A DNA stretch of 57,927 nucleotides, taken from Utricularia gibba (Eukaryota > Streptophyta > Magnoliopsida > Lamiales > Lentibulariaceae). This document shows, one piece after another, positions 49,187 to 57,927 of the stretch (positions are counted from its first letter, which is position 1; each line of letters begins with the position of its first letter). Where the stretch lies: positions 1-57,927 of the forward strand of contig NEEC01000287.1 of NCBI GenBank assembly GCA_002189035.1, read 5' to 3'. The notes under the pieces are model-generated. The model did no database searches. It worked only from the letters and a program-made list of their open reading frames with translations, and was not told the origin of the DNA. Both the position numbers and the translations under genes were made by a program.

Positions 49187-52100
49187 GACATCCTAACTTC
49201 AATAAATGCATCACGATTTTCGTTGAATAGGACCCGATTGGGCGCAGGAGTCGAACCGAACCTTGGGTCCGGATGAACTTCCCAACGAAAGCACCCACCC
49301 AAAAACGACAAGCTTTTCCTTCAGAAACAATGTAGGCAGCTGCCGAAAACCCAACGTTAATAAATGGATCACTTTTTTTGCGGGCTACAAATGACTATGG
49401 GCCCGAGCCCGACCGACCTCCGCCCGATCCTGGTGCCCCTCGAGAGCGCCTCCTCAAATATAAATCTTGTGGATGAGAAACCATTTGGGGTGCTCATGAC
49501 ATCCTAACTTCAATAAATGCATCAATTTTTGTTGAATAGGACCCGATTGGGCTCAGGAGTCGAACCGAACCTTGGTCCGGATGAACTTCCCAATGAAAGC
49601 ACCAAACCAAAAACGACAAGCTTTTCCTTCAGAAACATGTAGCAGCTGCCGAAAACCCAACGTTAATAAATGGATCACTTTTTTTCCGGGCTACAAATGA
49701 CTATGGGCCCGAGCCCGACCTGACCTCCGGCCCGATCTGGTGCCCCTCGAGAGCGCCTCCTCAAATATAAAGCTTGTGGATGAGAAAACCATTTGGGGTG
49801 CTCATGACATCCTAACTTCAATAAATGCATCACGATTTTCGTCAAATAGTACCTGATTTGGCTCAGGAGTCGAACCGAAACTTGGGTCTGGACGAAGTTC
49901 CCAACGACAGCACCCACCCAAAAAAGACAAGCTTTTCCTTCAGAAACAATGTAGGCAGCTGCCGAAAACCCAACGTTAATAAATGGATCACTTTTTTTGC
50001 CGGGCTACAAATGACTATGGGCCCGAGCCCGACCGACCTCCAGCCCGATCCTGGTGCCCCTCGAGAGCGCCTCCTCAAATATAAATCTTGTGGATGAGAA
50101 AGCCATTTGGGGTGCTCATGACATCCTAACTTCAAAAAATGCATGTTGATTTTTGTTGAATAGGACCCGATTGGGCTCAGGAGTCGAACCGAACCTTGTG
50201 TCCGGATGAACTTCCCAACGAAAGCACCAAACCAAAAAACGACAAGCTTTTCCTTCAGAAACATGTAATCAGCTGCCGAAAACCCAACGTTAATAAATGG
50301 ATCACTTTTTTTCCGGGCTACAAATGACTATGGGCCCGAGCCCGACCCGACCTCGCCCGATCCTGGTGCCCCTCGAGAGCGCCTCCTCAAATATAAAGCT
50401 TGTGGATGAGAAAACCATTTGGGGTGCTCATGACATCCTAACTTCAATAAATGCATCGATTTTCGTTAAATAGTACCTGATTGGCTCAGGAGTCGAACCG
50501 AAACTTGGGTCTGGACGAAGTTCCCAACGAAGCACCCACCCAAAAACGACAAGCTTTTCCTTCAGAAACATGTAGGCAGCTGCCGAAAACCCAACGTTAA
50601 TAAATGGATCACTTTTTTGCCGGGCTACAAATGACTATGGGCCCGAGCCGACTGACCTCCGGCCGATCCTGTGCCCCTCGAGAGCGCTCCTCAAATAAAG
50701 CTGTGGTTGAGAAAACCATTTGGGGTGCTCATGACATCCTAACTTCAATAAATGCATCACGATTTTCGTCGAATAGGACCCGATTGGGCTCAGGAGTCGA
50801 ACGAACCTTGGGTCGGATGAACTTCCCAACGAAAGCACCCACCCAAAAACGACAAGCTTTTCCTTCAGAAACAATGTAGGCAGCTGCCGAAAACCCAACG
50901 TTAATAAATGGATCACTTTTTTTCCGGGCTACAAATGACTATGGGCCCGAGCCCGACCTGACCTCCGCCCGATCCTGGTGCCCCTCGAGAGACCTCCTCA
51001 AATAAAGCTTGTGGATGAGAAAACCATTTGGGGTGCTCATGACATCCTAACTTCAATAAATGCATCACGATTTTCGTCAATAGTACCTGATTGGCTCAGG
51101 AGTCGAACCGAACTTGGGTCTGGATGAAGTTCCCAACGACAGCACCCACCAAAAAAGACAAGCTTTTCCTTCAGAAACAATGTAGGCAGCTGCCGAAAAC
51201 CCAACGTTAATAAATGGATCACTTTTTTTGCCGGGCTACAAATGACTATGGGCCCGAGCCCGACCGACCTCCGCCCGATCCTGGTGCCCCTCGAGAGCGC
51301 CTCCTCAAATATAAATCTTGTGGATGAGAAAGCCATTTGGGGTGCTCATGACATCCTAACTTCAAAAAATGCATGTTGATTTTCGTTGAATAGGACCCGA
51401 TTGGGCTCAGGAGTCGAACCGAACCTTGGTCCGGATGAACTTCCCAATGAAAGCACCAAACCAAAAACGACAAGCTTTTCCTTCAGAAACCATGTAATCA
51501 GCTGCCGAAAACCCAACGTTAATAAATGGATCACTTTTTTTCCCGGGCTACAAATGACTATGGGCCCGATGACCTCCGGCCCGATCCTGGTGCCCCTCGA
51601 GAGACCTCCTCAAATATAAAGCTTGTGGATGAGAAAACCATTTGGGGTGCTCATGACATCCTAACTTCAATAAATGCATCACGATTTTCGTCAATAGTAC
51701 CTGATTGGCTCAGGAGTCGAACCGAACTTGGGTCTGGACGAAGTTCCCAACGACAGCACCCACCCAAAAAAGACAAGCTTTTCCTTCAGAAACAATGTAG
51801 GCAGCTGCCGAAAACCCAACGTTAATAAATGGATCACTTTTTTTGCCGGGCTACAAATGACTATGGGCCCGAGCCCGACCCGACCTCCGCCCGATCCTGG
51901 TGCCCTCGAGAGCGCCTCCTCAAATATAAATCTTGTGGATGAGAAAGCCATTTGGGGTGCTCATGACATCCTAACTTAAAAAAATGCATGTTGATTTTTG
52001 TTGAATAGGACCCGATTGGGCTCAGGAGTCGAACCGAACCTTGTGTCCGGATGAACTTCCCAATGAAAGCACCAAACCAAAAAACGACAAGCTTTTCCTT

Positions 52101-52581
52101 CAGAAACATGTAATCAGCTGCCGAAAACCCAACGTTAATAAATGGATCACTTTTTTTCCCGGGCTACAAATGACTATGGGCCCGAGCCGACCGACCTCGG
52201 CCCGATCCTGGTGCCCCTCGAGAGCGCCTCCTCAAATATAAAGCTTGTGGATGAGAAACCATTTGGGGTGCTCATGACATCCTAACTTCAATAAATGCAT
52301 CACGATTTTCGTTAAATAGTACCTGATTTGGCTCAGGAGTCGAACCGAAACTTGGGTCTGGACGAAGTTCCCAACGACAGCACCCACCCAAAAAAGACAA
52401 GCTTTTCCTTCAGAAACAATGTAGGCAGCTGCCGAAAACCCAACGTTAATAATGGATCACTTTTTTGCCGGGTTACAAATGACTATGGGCCCGAGTTCGA
52501 CCTCCGGCCCGATCCTAGTGCCCTCGAGAGCGCCTCCTCAAATAAAAGCATGTGGTTGAGAAAACCATTTGGGGTGCTCAT
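49187..52581 (+). repeat. B/C alternating block (dimer-like, ~0.62 kb)
   Basis: Anchors and types are 49187 A, 49498 B, 49806 C, 50120 B, 50432 C, 50733 D, 51041 C, 51350 B, 51655 C, 51965 B, 52276 C. A monomers are almost absent, unlike the rest of the window. The B monomers at 50120, 51350 and 51965 carry ATGTAATCAGCTG, a private variant that appears only from about 47.2 kb rightward. A GAGAGACCTCC linker variant occurs at about 50988 and 51600. Confidence 0.75.
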
Positions 52582-52894
52582 GACATCCTAACTTCAATAA
52601 ATGCATCACGATTTTCGTCGAATAGGACCCGATCGGGCTCAGGAGTCGAACAGAACCTTGGGTCGGATGAACTTCCCAACGAAAGAACCCACCCAAAAAC
52701 GACAAGCTTTTCCTTCAGAAACAATGTAGGCAGCTGCCGAAAACCCAACGTTAATAAATGGATCACTTTTTTTGCCGGGCTACAAATGACTATGGGCCCG
52801 ATTTCGACAAGACCTCCGGCCAGATCCTAGTGCCCCTCGAGAGCGCCTCCTCAAATAAAAAGTATGTGGTTGGAAAACCATTTGGGGTGCTCAT
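52582..52894 (+). repeat. Reference monomer, subfamily D (rare)
   Basis: The defining trait is TTCGTCGAATAGG at the place where A has TTCGTTGAATAGG and C has TTCGTCAAATAG. The rest of the monomer is mosaic: some D copies have A-like bodies (this one and 55982) and others have B-like A-runs and AATGAAAGC (32255, 41233, 47442, 54141). This copy also has the private substitutions CCGATCGGG (52629) and TCGAACAGAACC (52646). They recur in the D monomer about 3.4 kb downstream and in no other copy I noticed. Confidence 0.75.
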
Positions 52895-53206
52895 GACATC
52901 CTAACTTCAATAAATGCATCACGATTTTCGTTGAATAGGACCCGATTGGGCTCAGGAGTCGAACCGAACCTTGTGTCCGGATGAACTTCCCAATGAAAGC
53001 ACCAACCAAAAACGACAAGCTTTTCCTTCAGAAACCATGTAAGCAGCTGCCGAAAACCCAACGTTAATAAATGGATCACTTTTTTCCCGGGCTACAAATG
53101 ACTATGGCCCGAGCCCGACCTGACCTCCGGCCCGATCCTGGTGCCCCTCGAGAGCGCCTCCTCAAATATAAAGCTTGTGGATGAGAAAACCATTTGGGGT
53201 GCTCAT
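52895..53206 (+). repeat. Hybrid monomer: A head, B tail (sister copy at 56294)
   Basis: The copy starts as A (GTATGTGGTTGG before the anchor, AATAAATGCATCACG, TTTTCGTTGAATAGG). It then becomes B (CTTGTGTCCGG, AATGAAAGCACC, ATGTAAGCAGCTG, TTCCCGGGC, GACCTGACC). The monomer at 56294 has the same structure. This is the reciprocal of the B-head/A-body hybrids at 42773 and 44013, and the switch point falls in the same central region. Confidence 0.75.
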
Positions 53207-55947
53207 GACATCCTAACTTCAATAAATGCATCACGATTTTCGTCAAATAGTACCTGATTTGGCTCAGGAGTCGAACGAAACTTGGGTCTGGACGAAGTTC
53301 CCAACGACAGCACCCACCCAAAAAGACAAGCTTTTCCTTGAGAAACATGTAGGCAGCTGCCGAAAACCCAACGTTAATTAATGGATCACTTTTTTGCCGG
53401 GTTACAAATGACTATGGGCCCGAGTTCGATATGACCTCCGGCCCGATCCTAGTGCCCCTCGAGAGCGCCTCCTCAAATAAAAAGTATGTGGTTGGAAAAC
53501 CATTTGGGGTGCTCATGACATCCTAACTTCAATAAATGCATCACGATTTTCGTTGAATAGGACCCGATTGGGCGCAGGAGTCGAACCGAACCTTGGGTCC
53601 GGATGAACTTCCCAACGAAAGCACCCACCAAAAACGACAAGCTTTTCCTTCAGAAACAATGTAGGCAGCTGCCGAAAACCCAACGTTAATAAATGGATCA
53701 CTTTTTTTGCCGGGCTACAAATGACTATGGGCCGATTTCGACAAGACCTCCGGCCAGATCCTAGTGCCCCTCGAGAGCGCCTCCTCAAATATAAATCTTG
53801 TGGATGAGAAAGCCATTTGGGGTGCTCATGACATCTAACTTCAATAAATGCATCACGATTTTCGTTGAATAGGACCCGATTGGGCGCAGAGTCGAACCGA
53901 ACCTTGGGTCCGGATGAACTTCCCAACGAAAGCACCACCCAAAAACGACAAGCTTTTCCTTCAGAAACAATGTAGGCAGCTGCCGAAAACCCAACGTTAA
54001 TAAATGGATCACTTTTTTTGCCGGGCTACAAATGACTATGGGCCCGAGCCCGACCCGACCTCCGGCCCGATCCTGTGCCCCTCGAGAGCGCCTCCTCAAA
54101 TATAAAGCTTGTGGATGAGAAAGCCATTTGGGGTGCTCATGACATCCTAACTTCAAAAAATGCATCTTGATTTTTGTCGAATAGGACCCGATTGGGCTCA
54201 GGAGTCGAACCGAACCTTGTGTCCGGATGAACTTCCCAATGAAAGCACCAAACCAAAAACGACAAGCTTTTCCTTCAGAAACCATGTAACAGCTGCCGAA
54301 AACCCAACGTTAATAAATGGATCACTTTTTTTCCCGGGCTACAAATGACTATGGGCCCGAGCCCGACCTGACCTCCGGCCCGATCCTGGTGCCCCTCGAG
54401 AGACCTCCTCAAATATAAAGCTTGTGGATGAGAAAACCATTTGGGGTGCTCATGACATCCTAACTTCAATAAATGCATCACGATTTTCGTCAAATAGTAC
54501 CTGATTTGGCTCAGGAGTCGAACCGAACTTGGGTCTGGACGAAGTTCCCAACGACAGCACCCACCCAAAAAGACAAGCTTTTCCTTCAGAAACAATGTAG
54601 GCAGCTGCCGAAAACCCAACGTTAATAAATGGATCACTTTTTTTGCCGGGCTACAAATGACTATGGGCCCGAGCCCGACCCGACCTCCAGCCCGATCCTG
54701 GTGCCCCTCGAGAGCGCCTCCTCAAATATAAATCTTGTGGATGAGAAAGCCATTTGGGGTGCTCATGACATCCTAACTTAAAAAAATGCATGTTGATTTT
54801 TGTTGAATAGGACCCGATTGGGCTCAGGAGTCGAACCGAACCTTGGTCCGGATGAACTTCCCAATGAAAGCACCAAACCAAAACGACAAGCTTTTCCTTC
54901 AGAAACCATGTAATCAGCTGCCGAAAACCCAACGTTAATAAATGGATCACTTTTTTCCCGGGCTACAAATGACTATGGGCCCGAGCCGACCTGACCTCCG
55001 GCCGATCCTGGTGCCCCTCGAGAGCCCTCCTCAAATATAAAGCTTGTGGATGAGAAAACCATTTGGGGTGCTCATGACATCCTAACTTCAATAAATGCAT
55101 CACGATTTTCGTCAAATAGTACCTGATTTGGCTCAGGAGTCGAACCGAAACTTGGGTCTGGACGAAGTTCCCAACGACAGCACCCACCCAAAAAAGACAA
55201 GCTTTTCCTTCAGAAACAATGTAGGCAGCTGCCGAAAACCCAACGTTAATAAATGGATCACTTTTTTTGCCGGGCTACAAATGACTATGGGCCCGAGCCC
55301 GACCCGACCTCCGCCCGATCCTGGTGCCCCTCGAGAGCGCCTCCTCAAATATAAATCTTGTGGATGAGAAAGCCATTTGGGGTGCTCATGACATCCTAAC
55401 TTAAAAATGCATGTTGATTTTCGTTGAATAGGACCCGATTGGGCTCAGGAGTCGAACCGAACCTTGGTCCGGATGAACTTCCCAATGAAAGCACCACCAA
55501 AAACGACAAGCTTTTCCTTCAGAAACCATGTAATCAGCTGCCGAAAACCCAACGTTAATAAATGGATCACTTTTTTTCCCGGGCTACAAATGACTATGGG
55601 CCCGAGCCCGACCCGACCTCGGCCCGATCCTGGTGCCCCTCGAGAGCGCCTCCTCAAATATAAAGCTTGTGGATGAGAAAACCATTTGGGGTGCTCATGA
55701 CATCCTAACTTCAATAAATGCATCACGATTTTCGTTAAATAGTACCTGATTTGGCTCAGGAGTCGAACCGAAACTTGGGTCGGACGAAGTTCCAACGAAG
55801 CACCCACCCAAAAAGACAAGCTTTTCCTTCAGAAACCATGTAGGCAGCTGCCGAAAACCCGTTAATAATGGATCACTTTTTTGCCGGGTACAAATGACTA
55901 TGGGCCCGAGACGACCTCCGGCCGATCCTAGTGCCCCTCGAGAGTGC

Positions 55948-55981
55948 CTCCTCAAATAAAACAACCATTTGGGGTGCTCAT
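55948..55981 (+). other. Deletion scar in a linker
   Basis: The linker reads CTCAAATAAAACAACCATTTGG, so about 15-20 bp of the usual AGCATGTGGTTGAGAAAACC are missing. The anchor spacing drops to 283 bp. A similar loss sits near 20743 (CCTCCTCCTTGTGG), where the AAATAAAA stretch is missing. Both are single-copy events and do not define a subfamily. Confidence 0.7.
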
Positions 55982-57927
55982 GACATCCTAACTTCAATAA
56001 ATGCATCACGATTTTCGTCGAATAGGACCCGATCGGCTCAGGAGTCGAACAGAACCTTGGGTCGGATGAACTTCCCAACGAAAGCACCCACCCAAAAACG
56101 ACAAGCTTTTCCTTCAGAAACAATGTAGGCAGCTGCCGAAAACCCAACGTTAATAAATGGATCACTTTTTTTGCCGGGCTACAAATGACTATGGGCCCGA
56201 TTTCGACAAGACCTCCGGCCAGATCCTAGTGCCCCTCGAGAGCGCCTCCTCAAATAAAAAGTATGTGGTTGGAAAACCATTTGGGGTGCTCATGACATCC
56301 TAACTTCAATAAATGCATCACGATTTTCGTTGAATAGGACCCGATTGGGCTCAGGAGTCGAACCGAACTTGGTCCGGATGAACTTCCCAATGAAAGCACC
56401 AACCAAAAACGACAAGCTTTTCCTTCAGAAACCATGTAAGCAGCTGCCGAAAACCCAACGTTAATAAATGGATCACTTTTTTCCCGGGCTACAAATGACT
56501 ATGGGCCCGAGCCCGACCTGACCTCCGGCCCGATCCTGGTGCCCCTCGAGAGCGCCTCCTCAAATATAAAGCTTGTGGATGAGAAAACCATTTGGGTGCT
56601 CATGACATCCTAACTTCAATAAATGCATCACGATTTTCGTCAAATAGTACCTGATTTGGCTCAGGAGTCGAACGAACTTGGGTCTGGACGAAGTTCCCAA
56701 CGAAGCACCCACCAAAAAAGACAAGCTTTTCCTTGAGAAACCATGTAGGCAGCTGCCGAAAACCCAACGTTAATAATGGATCACTTTTTTGCCGGGTTAC
56801 AAATGACTATGGGCCCGAGTTCGATGACCTCCGGCCCGATCCTAGTGCCCTCGAGAGCGCCTCCTCAAATAAAAAGTATGTGGTTGGAAAACCATTTGGG
56901 GTGCTCATGACATCCTAACTTCAATAAATGCATCACGATTTTCGTTGAATAGGACCCGATTGGGCGCAGGAGTCGAACCGAACCTTGGGTCCGGATGAAC
57001 TTCCAACGAAAGCACCCACCAAAAAACGACAAGCTTTTCCTTCAGAAACAATGTAGGCAGCTGCCGAAAACCCAACGTTATAAATGGATCACTTTTTTTC
57101 CGGGCTACAAATGACTATGGGCCCGATTCGACAAGACCTCCGGCCAGATCCTGGTGCCCTCGAGAGCGCCTCCTCAAATATAAATCTGTGGATGAGAAAA
57201 CCATTTGGGGTGCTCATGACATCCTAACTTCAATAAATGCATCACGATTTTCGTGAATAGGACCGATTGGGCGCAGGAGTCGAACCGAACCTTGGGTCCG
57301 GATGAACTTCCCAACGAAAGCACCCACCCAAAAACGACAAGCTTTTCCTTCAGAAACAATGTAGGCAGCTGCCGAAAACCCAACGTTAATAAATGGATCA
57401 CTTTTTTTGCCGGGCTACAAATGACTATGGGCCCGAGCCCGACCCGACCTCCGGCCAGATCCTGTGCCCCTCGAGAGCGCCTCCTCAAATATAAAGCTTG
57501 TGGATGAGAAAACCATTTGGGGTGCTCATGACATCCTAACTTCAAAAAATGCATCGATTTTCGTCGAATAGGACCCGATTGGGCTCAGGAGTCGAACCGA
57601 ACCTTGGTCCGGATGAACTTCCCAACGAAAGCACCCACCAAAAACGACAAGCTTTTCCTTCAGAAACCATGTAAGCAGCTGCCGAAAACCCAACGTTAAT
57701 AAATGGATCACTTTTTTTCCGGGCTACAATGACTATGGGCCCGAGCCGACCGACCTCCGGCCGATCCTGGTGCCCCTCGAGAGCCTCCTCAAATATAAAG
57801 CTTGTGGATGAGAAAACCATTTGGGGTGCTCATGACATCCTAACTTCAATAAATGCATCACGATTTTCGTCAAATAGGACCTGATTTGGGCTCAGGAGTC
57901 GAACCGAAACTTGGGTCGGACGAAGTT

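Larger units (their letters stand above)
1..57927 (+). repeat. Tandem satellite DNA array, ~309-bp monomer, ~188 copies
   Basis: The anchor GACATCCTAACTT recurs from about 62 to about 57834 with a mean spacing near 309 bp, always on the plus strand. Every monomer carries the same ordered landmarks: ATGCAT, GGAGTCGAACC, a HindIII-type AAGCTTTTCC, CAGCTG, AATAAATGGATCAC followed by a T-run, GGGCCC, CTCGAG, and a second AAGCTTGTGG or AATCTTGTGG. No inversion, transposon or unique DNA interrupts the array. Both window ends fall inside monomers. Reading frames up to about 199 codons occur on both strands, but they are frame shadows of the repeat, with no conserved start or stop and many frame-breaking indels. 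A centromeric or heterochromatic satellite of a plant is my best guess; I do not recognise the family by name. Confidence 0.99.
52582..57927 (+). repeat. 11-mer higher-order repeat, ~3.4 kb, 1.6 turns
   Basis: Turn one is 52582 D, 52895 A/B hybrid, 53207 C, 53517 A, 53830 A, 54141 D, 54454 C, 54767 B, 55076 C, 55390 B, 55699 C. Turn two is 55982 D, 56294 A/B hybrid, 56604 C, 56909 A, 57218 A, 57530 D, 57834 C, cut by the window edge. All seven visible slots of turn two match turn one in order, with same-slot spacings of 3400, 3399, 3397, 3392, 3388, 3389 and 3380 bp. The private pair CCGATCGG and TCGAACAG occurs in the first D of each turn. The second half of turn one (B-C-B-C) also matches 51350-52581, so the unit extends further left in part. 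Confidence 0.85.

Noticed and set aside
1-57927. CRISPR array
   Set aside because: The repeating unit is ~309 bp with no short repeat/unique spacer structure, and the intervals between repeats are themselves homologous.
1-57927. rDNA intergenic spacer subrepeats or telomeric repeats
   Set aside because: No rRNA gene sequence and no TTTAGGG- or TTAGGG-type runs are seen. Isolated CCTAAC words are part of the monomer or of the 7982 junction and are not tandem.
1-57927. Tandem LTR or transposon-derived repeat
   Set aside because: No primer-binding site, polypurine tract, target-site duplication, terminal inverted repeat or coding domain could be recognised in the monomer.

Overview
The whole 57.9-kb window is one uninterrupted, head-to-tail tandem satellite DNA array. 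I see no gene, RNA gene, transposable element, CRISPR array or unique flanking DNA. The monomer is about 309 bp. The anchor GACATCCTAACTT can be followed by eye through about 188 consecutive copies, first near 62 and last near 57834, all in the same orientation. The array enters and leaves the window mid-monomer, so neither edge is visible. All positions and counts here are by eye; anchor positions are good to about 2 bp.

The organism is certainly a eukaryote. A plant centromeric or heterochromatic satellite is the most plausible source, given the roughly 155-bp and 310-bp periodicities, the megasatellite scale and the many CpG-transition variants. I do not recognise the family by name, and the species and chromosomal location cannot be settled from the sequence.

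The array is organised at three nested levels. (1) Each 309-bp monomer is itself an old, diverged dimer of two half-units of about 158 and 154 bp, roughly two-thirds identical in their best part. (2) Monomers fall into recognisable subfamilies, called A, B, C and D here, told apart by linked diagnostic variants, many of which are CpG to TpG/CpA changes. (3) The subfamilies are arranged in higher-order repeats (HORs) whose length changes along the window: 5-mers (ABCAD) at 0.4-4.7 kb; 4-mers (AABC) at 8.1-14.0 and 25.7-31.9 kb; 5-mers (AAABC) at 35.7-38.7 kb; 4-mers with a hybrid monomer at 42.5-44.9 kb; 3-mers (ABC) at 44.9-47.8 kb; alternating B/C at 49.2-52.6 kb; and an 11-mer of about 3.4 kb from 52.6 kb to the end. 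Irregular stretches separate these blocks.

Local anomalies are a short non-satellite junction near 7982-8004, a cluster of deletion scars at 47.9-49.0 kb, and monomers that are clear hybrids of two subfamilies. Very frequent single-base length differences in short homopolymers suggest that part of the apparent diversity is long-read sequencing error. The array carries three recurring sequence elements of possible function: a perfect Pol III B-box-like 11-mer on the minus strand, a perfect 10-bp palindrome, and a HOR-phased G-quadruplex-capable tract. No function is demonstrated for any of them.
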